This document shows positions 1 through 4,834 of a DNA stretch of 8,232 bases, in pieces. A program made the position numbers and the translations under genes. The notes beneath the pieces are model-generated. The model was not told the DNA's origin and did no database searches. It worked only from the letters and a program-made list of their open reading frames with translations. Every line of letters starts with the position of its first letter. The stretch's first letter is position 1. Origin of the DNA: a bacterium (lineage in GTDB: Bacteria > Patescibacteriota > Patescibacteriia > Patescibacteriales > JAKAJF01); contig JAKAJF010000039.1 of the NCBI GenBank assembly GCA_021813875.1, positions 1 through 8,232 on the forward strand, given 5' to 3'.

Positions 1-380
1 CTGGAGAGGCCAATGACATCCGGATGCTCAAAGAGGTGCTCGAACGCAGATTCTCTCGCCACGCTGGTATGGAAAAGAAAGGGGAGGCTTGGCCACTACC
101 TGATTTGATTGTCATCGATGGCGGCAGGGCCCAGCTAAACGCGGCCGTCTCCATCTTGAAGAGAAATAAGATAGACATTCCTGTCATTTCCATCTCTAAA
201 GGCGAGGGGCTGCGGTCGGCCATCGCCCGAGACAAGCTTTTTTTTCCCGGGCAAAAAAATCCGCTCGAGCTGCCGCTCGCTTCGCCCGCTCTTCACCTGA
301 TCAAGAGAGTACGCGACGAAGCCCACCGTTTCGCCATCTCCTATCATCGCCAATTGCGAGGAAAAAACTTTTTGAGATGA
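1..380 (+). CDS. uvrC: UvrC excinuclease subunit C, C-terminal part (5' end outside window)
   Basis: UvrC makes the two incisions on either side of a DNA lesion after UvrB has been loaded (nucleotide excision repair, cytoplasm). The window begins inside the gene; the frame is open from the first bases and reads GEANDIR before the first internal ATG at 24. What remains is the RNase H-like nuclease domain responsible for 5' incision. It shows the hallmark segment DLIVIDGGRAQL (about 101-136), which carries a catalytic Asp, then ISISKGEG, and finally DEAHRFAISYHR, which carries the conserved His. The protein ends only a few residues later (RQLRGKNFLR, then TGA). Most UvrC proteins continue with a tandem helix-hairpin-helix DNA-binding tail of roughly 50-80 residues, which is missing here. 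The frame stays open past the TGA for 49 codons (see the next entry). The identity is secure; the missing tail is seen directly. Confidence 0.95.
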   Translation, partial: GEANDIRMLKEVLERRFSRHAGMEKKGEAWPLPDLIVIDGGRAQLNAAVSILKRNKIDIPVISISKGEGLRSAIARDKLFFPGQKNPLELPLASPALHLIKRVRDEAHRFAISYHRQLRGKNFLR

Positions 381-530
381 ATGATGCTCGAACATCTGGA
401 ACAGCCCGGGGCAGCCGCGGCCGTCGAGGTGGCGGTCATAAAGGCCATCCCCCATCTCAAGGGTATGTCGGCCGGCCAGATGGGCATGAGCACTTCAGAT
501 GGGGGCGACATGGTCGCCTCCTTCATCTAA
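381..530 (+). CDS. possible small protein directly downstream of uvrC, same frame
   Basis: An ATG follows the uvrC TGA with no gap, giving a 49-residue ORF (MMLEHLEQPG at the N-terminus, GGDMVASFI at the end) in the same frame as uvrC. Third codon positions are strongly G/C, as in neighbouring genes, and a good intrinsic terminator follows at once, so the transcript includes it. It has six Met and an Ala/Val-rich middle (AAAAVEVAV), with no motif I recognise. There is only a weak Shine-Dalgarno-like GAG at 374-376, so expression would probably depend on translational coupling to uvrC. Alternatives are a former UvrC tail cut off by an in-frame stop, or a chance ORF. It contains no recognisable helix-hairpin-helix sequence, which weakens the tail idea. 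Confidence 0.4.
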   Translation: MMLEHLEQPGAAAAVEVAVIKAIPHLKGMSAGQMGMSTSDGGDMVASFI

Positions 531-533
531 ATA

Positions 534-569
534 AAGGCGTTCTGAGCAGTCGGAACGCCTTCTTTTTTT
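534..569 (+). terminator. intrinsic terminator after uvrC
   Basis: The arms AAGGCGTTC (534-542) and GAACGCCTT (553-561) form a perfect 9-bp stem around a 10-nt loop, followed by C and seven T. The same arms occur in the terminator at 1884-1919. Confidence 0.9.
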
Positions 570-570
570 C

Positions 571-599
571 TTGACCAAAAAGGAATTTTATATTATGAT
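571..599 (+). promoter_or_regulatory. sigma70-type promoter for the FadL-family gene
   Basis: TTGACC (571-576), a 17-nt spacer and TATGAT (594-599) make a near-consensus promoter. It starts two bases after the T-run of the preceding terminator. The predicted start near 606 gives a 5' leader of about 100 nt before the gene at 707. Confidence 0.75.
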
Positions 600-696
600 T
601 AAGGATTCTTTTGAAAAATAAATAATAGATAGAGAAAGGAGGGGTATAAGTCCATTCTTGGGGGAAAGTGAGATAAAAAGAGCCTTGAAGACCAAA

Positions 697-702
697 AGGA
701 GG
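697..702 (+). promoter_or_regulatory. ribosome binding site of the FadL-family gene
   Basis: AGGAGG four bases upstream of the ATG at 707. A second strong Shine-Dalgarno-like stretch (AAAGGAGG, 635-642) lies earlier in the leader with no start codon at proper spacing. Confidence 0.75.
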
Positions 703-706
703 AGAG

Positions 707-1879
707 ATGAGAAAAATTTTCTGTCTGATAATCTTGAGTTCCTTATTGTTTGTCCCCAAGCTTTATGCCGGCGGCCTCGACCCGATCGGAGGGATCGGCG
801 CCCGCGCCAAAGGCATGGGCGGGGCGGGCATGGCTACGGCCGAGGGAGCGGCGGCATTTTACTATAACCCGGCCTTGTTGGTTGAATCCGGCAGTTTCGC
901 CGAGGCGGGCGCTGATTATATCGGCGCTTCCTTCACCTACAAAGACCCGGCCGGCAACAGCCACAAATCCGATCTGGGCGAGTATTATGTGCCGATCAGC
1001 GGCTTCAGTTACCGCAAGGGCGACTGGAGCGCCGGCATCGGCCTGACCACGCCCTACGTATTCGGAGCGGACTTCGAGAAGAGCCTGGGGATGTTGAGCA
1101 AGATCTGCCTGATCGATATCTCGCCGGCGGTCGCCTACAAGGTCTCTAAGGATTTATCCATCGGCGCCGCTTTGACGATCGGCAACAGCAATGTCAGATT
1201 CATCAGCCCGATCTTCAATCCCTTTACAGGGCAGAGGCTGGGGACCCTGGAGACGCGGGCGGACGGCTGGGGCCTGGGCTACCAAGTCGGCTTGCTTTAT
1301 AAGCCGGTCGAGCCGCTCGCTTTCAGCTTGGCCTACCAGAGTCCGGTTCGGGTGGAACTAGGGGGCAGGACGACCGCTTTTTTGCCCGCTCCCTTAGGAT
1401 TCGCCGATAACTTTTCGAGTACCTTCACCTTTCCAGGGCGCCTAAGCTTCGGCGCGAGATTAAGGGCGGAGAAGCTCCTGGTCGCGGCCGACCTCTCCTG
1501 GTTCGACTATTCCCAGACCAAGAGGGTGGATCTGGCTTTCGAGCATCTGCCACGCGCGACCATGTCTTTGGACTGGAAAGATAATCTGTCCTTCAACATG
1601 GGGGCCGAGTACGAGCTTCTGAAAGGCGTCTTCGCCAGGACCGGCTTCGGCTATCAGACCGGAGTCATTCCGGACCGCACTATCAGTCCGGCCACTCCGG
1701 ACATGGACGGCTGGAACGCTTCTGCCGGCTTGGGCTGGAGGGGTGAGCACTGGGGCATGGACGCGGCTTATACGCACGCCTGGGGCGAGGAGAGAAGGGT
1801 GCCGAGGCGCTTCCCGGGAGCGGGCAGCTATTCGGCCGACATCAGCATCGTTTCCGCGGCCATCAACTATCGCTTTTAA
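707..1879 (+). CDS. FadL/OMPP1/TodX-family outer-membrane channel
   Basis: Predicted outer-membrane beta-barrel of the FadL family, whose members pass hydrophobic compounds (long-chain fatty acids, aromatic hydrocarbons) through the outer membrane; the substrate here is unknown. The 390-residue protein begins with a Sec signal peptide (basic MRK, hydrophobic to about residue 16, likely cleavage after LYA at residue 21). The family's N-terminal Gly/Ala-rich signature follows at about residues 31-58 (GARAKGMGGAG, then FYYNPALL). The rest consists of alternating, aromatic-rich strands with Gly turns, ending in INYRF with a terminal Phe, the usual barrel-assembly signal. It is somewhat shorter than E. 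coli FadL. The start is set by AGGAGG at 697-702, four bases before ATG. It stands alone between its own promoter and terminator. Family membership is firm; a gene symbol is withheld because the substrate is uncertain. Confidence 0.88.
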   Translation: MRKIFCLIILSSLLFVPKLYAGGLDPIGGIGARAKGMGGAGMATAEGAAAFYYNPALLVESGSFAEAGADYIGASFTYKDPAGNSHKSDLGEYYVPISGFSYRKGDWSAGIGLTTPYVFGADFEKSLGMLSKICLIDISPAVAYKVSKDLSIGAALTIGNSNVRFISPIFNPFTGQRLGTLETRADGWGLGYQVGLLYKPVEPLAFSLAYQSPVRVELGGRTTAFLPAPLGFADNFSSTFTFPGRLSFGARLRAEKLLVAADLSWFDYSQTKRVDLAFEHLPRATMSLDWKDNLSFNMGAEYELLKGVFARTGFGYQTGVIPDRTISPATPDMDGWNASAGLGWRGEHWGMDAAYTHAWGEERRVPRRFPGAGSYSADISIVSAAINYRF

Positions 1880-1883
1880 CCAA

Positions 1884-1919
1884 AAGGCGTTCCGATTTAA
1901 TTGGAACGCCTTCTTTTTT
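1884..1919 (+). terminator. intrinsic terminator between convergent fadL-type and pilin genes
   Basis: AAGGCGTTCC (1884-1893) pairs with GGAACGCCTT (1903-1912) in a perfect 10-bp stem with a 9-nt loop, followed by C and six T. On the minus strand the same stem is followed by only four T, so it may also stop the pilin transcript, though less strongly. It sits in the 46-bp gap between two converging genes. Confidence 0.9.
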
Positions 1920-1925
1920 ATTTTA

Positions 1926-2456
1926 TTAAATATTTGGGAGAGGGCTCCAATTGCCAATGAAATAAGTGCAATAATCTGAACAGCCGGACCTGTTGGCTTG
2001 AGAGACTTTGTTAGCACTGCTGCTTTCTAAATTAGTACAGAGAAAATAACTTTTTCCATCGCTATAATAATAAAAAGCCCGGGTGGCGCTAGGGGCGCCG
2101 CAAGCCTGGCCGTCATCATAAAAGATCGGGTCTCTTGGCATCGAACCTATAAATCCTCCATCTACAAGCAGACATTTAAGGCTGCCAGGATAGGTCGAAC
2201 AGTTCCAATTAGGTTGGCCCCAACAATTCCACCAGGGAGATTCGAGGCAGGTCAAGGTCGGATAAGAGCCATTTTTATCATAATACAATTCCAAGGCCGA
2301 GCTTAACTGTTTCAAATTGGCTACCCGTTGGGCGTCTCTAGCTTTCATGCGGGAATCGTTTATTTTTAGAACCCCATAAGTTATAAGAAAAATAATAATT
2401 GATATAACGACCAATAATTCAATCAATGTAAAACCACTTTGGTTTTTTATCGCCAT
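1926..2456 (-). CDS. type IV pilin-like protein (prepilin with N-terminal methylation motif)
   Basis: A 176-residue class III-type prepilin. The short leader MAIKNQSG precedes FTLIELLVVISIII, with predicted prepilin-peptidase cleavage after Gly8 and Glu at mature position 5. The hydrophobic helix (about 9-30) anchors the subunit in the inner membrane and packs in the pilus or pseudopilus core. It continues with ARDAQR, then LKQLSSALELYYDKNGSYPT, a pattern typical of small pilins and type II secretion pseudopilins. The globular part holds eight Cys (clusters around 69-94 and 158-162) and many Trp and Tyr, suggesting disulfide stabilisation outside the membrane. It starts 13 nt after uvrB on the same strand, so it is probably read from the uvrB promoter. 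No Shine-Dalgarno sequence lies at proper distance. The DNA is visibly more AT-rich than its neighbours. No pilus assembly genes are in the window, so its exact role is open. Confidence 0.85.
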   Translation of the reverse strand: MAIKNQSGFTLIELLVVISIIIFLITYGVLKINDSRMKARDAQRVANLKQLSSALELYYDKNGSYPTLTCLESPWWNCWGQPNWNCSTYPGSLKCLLVDGGFIGSMPRDPIFYDDGQACGAPSATRAFYYYSDGKSYFLCTNLESSSANKVSQANRSGCSDYCTYFIGNWSPLPNI

Positions 2457-2469
2457 AGTTATAGCAAAT

Positions 2470-4290
2470 TTAAATCATGCCTCCGTGCAATTTGGTCTTG
2501 ATGGTCTGGGGAGTGATGCCATGTTCTTTATTATACTGTTCCTGCCTGGCGCGGCGGCGTTTGGTTTCGCTGATGGCATAACTCATGGCCGGGGTGATGG
2601 CGTCGGCGTACATGATGACTTTGCCTTCGACGTGGCGGGCGGCCCGGCCCATGGTCTGGATCAAGGAAGTTTCGTTCCTCAGAAAGCCGGCCATGTCGGC
2701 GTCCAGGATGGCGACCAAGGAGACTTCCGGGAGGTCGAGGCCTTCCCGCAAGAGGTTGATGCCGACCAGAACGTCATAGCGGCCTTCGCGTAAGTCACGC
2801 AGGATGTCGACGCGCTCGAGCGTCTCGATCTCACTATGAAGATATTGGACTTTGATGCCGTGATCGAGCAGATAACCGGACAATTCCTCGGCCATGCGTT
2901 TGGTCAGGGTCGTGACCAGGACCCGCTGCTTCTTTTCGACCCTGATGCCGATCTCTTTGATCAGGTCCTGGACTTGGCCGGTCGAGGGTCTGACTTCTAC
3001 CTCCGGGTCCAAGAGGCCGGTCGGGCGGATGATCTGTTCGACCACTTGCTTGGAATTCCTGATCTCGTATTCCGCCGGCGTGGCACTCACATAGACGATC
3101 TGGTTGATCTTGGTGTTGAATTCTTCGAAATTGAGGGGGCGGTTATCTTTGGCGCTCGGCAGGCGGAAACCGAAATCGACCAGGGTCTGTTTCCTCGATT
3201 GGTCGCCGGCGTACATGCCGCGGATCTGCGGGATGGTGACGTGCGACTCGTCGACGAAAGTGATGAAGTCTGACGGAAAGAAATCGAGCAGCGTCTCGGG
3301 AGGCGAGCCTCCGGGGCGGCCGGTCAGATGGCGCGAGTAGTTCTCGATGCCGTTGCAATAGCCGATTTCCTGCATCATCTCGAGGTCATAGTTGGTTTTT
3401 CTCTGGAGCCTTTCAGCCTCGGTGAACTTACCTTCTTTGGTCAATTGTTTGATGCGTTCATTCAATTCCTCGCGGATGCTTTCGAAAGCTTCCTCCATCC
3501 TTTCTTCCGGGGTCATGAAATGTTTGGCCGGCAGGATGGTCACCTCTTCCAATTTCTTGGCCTTGGCTTCCTGAAGCTCCGAGACCAGGGCGATCTTGCC
3601 GGCTCCTGGTTGGACGGTGAAGATCAGGATCTTCTCGATCTTGTCCCCGAACATGACGATCCTGACTACCGCTTCGCCGGTGGCCAGATGGATGTCGACG
3701 GTATCGCCGTGGACCCGAAATTGGCCGCGCAAGAAGGTCTGGTCGTTTCGTTCGTATTGGATCTTGATCAGCTGGCGCAAAAGCTCGTTCCGTTTGATTT
3801 CTTGACCGACCTCAAAATGTTTGCCCAGGGCCTCATAATCTTCTTTCGAACCGAGGCCATAGATACAGGAGACGCTGGCTACGATCAAAACATCTTTTCG
3901 GTTAAGGAGCGACTGGGTGGCGGCGTGCCTCAGGCGGTCGATCTCCTCGTTGATAGTCGCCTCCTTTTCGATATAAGTATCGGTCTGGGGGATATAGGCC
4001 TCCGGCTGGTAATAGTCGTAATAAGAGACGAAGTAGTGGACGGCGTTTTCGGGGAAGAACTGCCTGAACTCGCCGTAGAGCTGGGCGGCTAAAGTCTTGT
4101 TGTGGGAAATGACCAAAGTCGGCTTTTGGACCCTCTCGATGATATTGGCCATGGTAAAAGTTTTACCGGAGCCGGTCACGCCCAAAAGCGTCTGGTCGCG
4201 GAAACCTTTCTTGAGTCCGTCGGTAAGCTTATCAATGGCTCCTGGCTGATCTCCTGTGGGCCTGAAATTTGATTGTAACTTAAAGTCCAT
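2470..4290 (-). CDS. uvrB: UvrB excinuclease subunit B, lacking the C-terminal UVR domain
   Basis: UvrB is the ATP-driven damage-verification helicase of nucleotide excision repair, loaded by UvrA and joined by UvrC. This 606-residue protein has Walker A GVTGSGKT (37-44), the DNA-clamping beta-hairpin region YYDYYQPEAYIP (90-101), the UvrA-interaction domain (about 150-250), YCNGIENYSRHLTGR (311-325), Walker B-like DESH (347-350), VYVSATP (399-405), INLLREGLDLPEV (511-523) and motif VI QTMGRAARH (545-553). It stops at HGITPQTIKTKLHGGMI. E. coli UvrB (673 residues) continues past this point into a UVR coiled-coil domain that contacts UvrC; here that domain is absent and a TAA stop follows in a clean frame. 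The start is at 4290, where family homology begins (MDFKLQSNFRPTGDQP); no clear Shine-Dalgarno sequence is seen. The identity is certain. Confidence 0.97.
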   Translation of the reverse strand: MDFKLQSNFRPTGDQPGAIDKLTDGLKKGFRDQTLLGVTGSGKTFTMANIIERVQKPTLVISHNKTLAAQLYGEFRQFFPENAVHYFVSYYDYYQPEAYIPQTDTYIEKEATINEEIDRLRHAATQSLLNRKDVLIVASVSCIYGLGSKEDYEALGKHFEVGQEIKRNELLRQLIKIQYERNDQTFLRGQFRVHGDTVDIHLATGEAVVRIVMFGDKIEKILIFTVQPGAGKIALVSELQEAKAKKLEEVTILPAKHFMTPEERMEEAFESIREELNERIKQLTKEGKFTEAERLQRKTNYDLEMMQEIGYCNGIENYSRHLTGRPGGSPPETLLDFFPSDFITFVDESHVTIPQIRGMYAGDQSRKQTLVDFGFRLPSAKDNRPLNFEEFNTKINQIVYVSATPAEYEIRNSKQVVEQIIRPTGLLDPEVEVRPSTGQVQDLIKEIGIRVEKKQRVLVTTLTKRMAEELSGYLLDHGIKVQYLHSEIETLERVDILRDLREGRYDVLVGINLLREGLDLPEVSLVAILDADMAGFLRNETSLIQTMGRAARHVEGKVIMYADAITPAMSYAISETKRRRARQEQYNKEHGITPQTIKTKLHGGMI

Positions 4291-4338
4291 TTTTTAAAGT
4301 AAAACAATTCTGGTTAAGAGTTTATGAAGTATACAATA

Positions 4339-4366
4339 ATTATAGCAATGAAGCAAGTAGAGACAA
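4339..4366 (-). promoter_or_regulatory. promoter for uvrB (and probably the pilin gene)
   Basis: Read on the minus strand: TTGTCT (4366-4361), a 16-nt spacer and a consensus TATAAT (4344-4339) preceded by TGC, an extended -10 element. The predicted start near 4332 gives a leader of about 40 nt. I see no LexA-type operator. Confidence 0.65.
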
Positions 4367-4370
4367 AATA

Positions 4371-4393
4371 AAAAAAGCGAGTGTTAATCGCTT
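4371..4393 (-). terminator. intrinsic terminator of the 92-residue protein gene
   Basis: On the minus strand AAGCGA and TCGCTT form a 6-bp stem with a 7-nt loop, running directly into a T-run (TTTTTTTATTTT). It begins at the last base of the stop codon and lies only a few bases upstream of the uvrB -35 box. The stem is short, so efficiency is uncertain. Confidence 0.6.
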
Positions 4394-4671
4394 TAAACGG
4401 CATTTAGTAAGTAGCGCATATTGACTCTCATAAAAACTAAAAGTGCCTTGCATTGCTCCTCGTTCATTCCCTCGGGAAAGCCCGGGAGTGCTACGCCGAT
4501 TTTGGATTTAAGATATTCCTGAGCCACTTCTTCGGCCAGGCTCGGCCTGAAAGCTTTTCCTCCTCGTGCGGCGGCCGTCGCCGCTAAAAAGCCGAGCGTG
4601 AAAAAGGCTATGAGATGGGGCTCCCGCTCCTCATGCGTTCCCATGACGTCCATCAAGTTCTTGTCAGCCAT
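4393..4671 (-). CDS. small protein of unknown function (92 residues)
   Basis: I do not recognise this protein. The frame extends upstream to 4731, but the start is placed at 4671 because AAAGGAGG (4688-4681 on the minus strand) lies nine bases before that ATG; the added 20 residues would run through this site. The protein begins MADKNLMDVMG, followed by a charged patch (THEEREPH). Residues 20-36 form a hydrophobic, Ala-rich stretch (LIAFFTLGFLAATAAA) that could be one membrane-associated helix or a buried helix. The remainder is mixed helical, with LAEEVAQEYLKSKIG (45-59), a Pro/Gly turn (LPGFPEG, 62-68) and EEQCKALLVFMRVNMRYLL (71-89). It has its own promoter and terminator, so it is an independent unit divergent from guaA. 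Strong translation signals and good codon structure support a real gene. Confidence 0.7.
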   Translation of the reverse strand: MADKNLMDVMGTHEEREPHLIAFFTLGFLAATAAARGGKAFRPSLAEEVAQEYLKSKIGVALPGFPEGMNEEQCKALLVFMRVNMRYLLNAV

Positions 4672-4721
4672 TAGTTTTTTCCTCCTTTCCTCGTTTTTAA
4701 AAAGAATCAAAAGAATAGTTA

Positions 4722-4750
4722 AAGTTAGCATTTAAGCTAGAAAATGTCAA
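4722..4750 (-). promoter_or_regulatory. promoter for the 92-residue protein gene
   Basis: On the minus strand TTGACA (4750-4745), a 17-nt spacer and TAACTT (4727-4722), with TGC just upstream as an extended -10. Its -35 box directly abuts the -35 box facing guaA. Confidence 0.6.
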
Positions 4751-4756
4751 TTGACA
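4745..4756. repeat. perfect 12-bp palindrome formed by two divergent -35 boxes
   Basis: TGTCAATTGACA is its own reverse complement. Each half is a consensus -35 hexamer, one for each divergent gene, so polymerase could not occupy both at once. It may also serve as a binding site for a dimeric regulator; that is inference. Confidence 0.7.
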
Positions 4757-4779
4757 AAAGAAGCAGGTTGTTTTAGGGT
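4751..4779 (+). promoter_or_regulatory. likely promoter for guaA
   Basis: Consensus TTGACA (4751-4756), a 17-nt spacer and TAGGGT (4774-4779). The -10 box is weak but keeps the three most conserved positions. A TATAAC at 4811-4816 is an alternative -10 without a matching -35 box. Confidence 0.5.
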
Positions 4780-4822
4780 TAAGGCAATAAAAACGATCTT
4801 TCCATCTGAATATAACGCTAGC

Positions 4823-4830
4823 AAAGGAGG
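4823..4830 (+). promoter_or_regulatory. ribosome binding site deciding the guaA start
   Basis: AAAGGAGG four bases before the ATG at 4835; it fixes this start over the upstream in-frame TTG. Confidence 0.75.
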
Positions 4831-4834
4831 AGTT

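Noticed and set aside
378..380. TGA after uvrC as a sense codon (recoded UGA)
   Set aside because: guaA and the radical SAM gene both end at TGA followed directly by terminators, so TGA is a normal stop here.
1460..2017. 185-codon minus-strand open frame crossing the fadL/pilin junction
   Set aside because: It runs through the intrinsic terminator and overlaps two well-supported genes in other frames.
2485..2793. Plus-strand small frame opposite the uvrB 3' end
   Set aside because: Shadow of uvrB motif VI and neighbouring codons; no independent evidence.
3328..4092. 254-codon plus-strand open frame opposite uvrB
   Set aside because: uvrB on the other strand has unbroken family motifs throughout; the open frame is a side effect of G/C-rich codons, and its translation shows no domain or start signal.
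4751..4834. Extended guaA start at TTG 4751
   Set aside because: That codon is part of the consensus -35 box, and a strong ribosome binding site lies just before the ATG at 4835.
4780..4834. Purine riboswitch in the guaA leader
   Set aside because: The predicted leader is only about 50 nt and shows no three-helix aptamer pattern or terminator.
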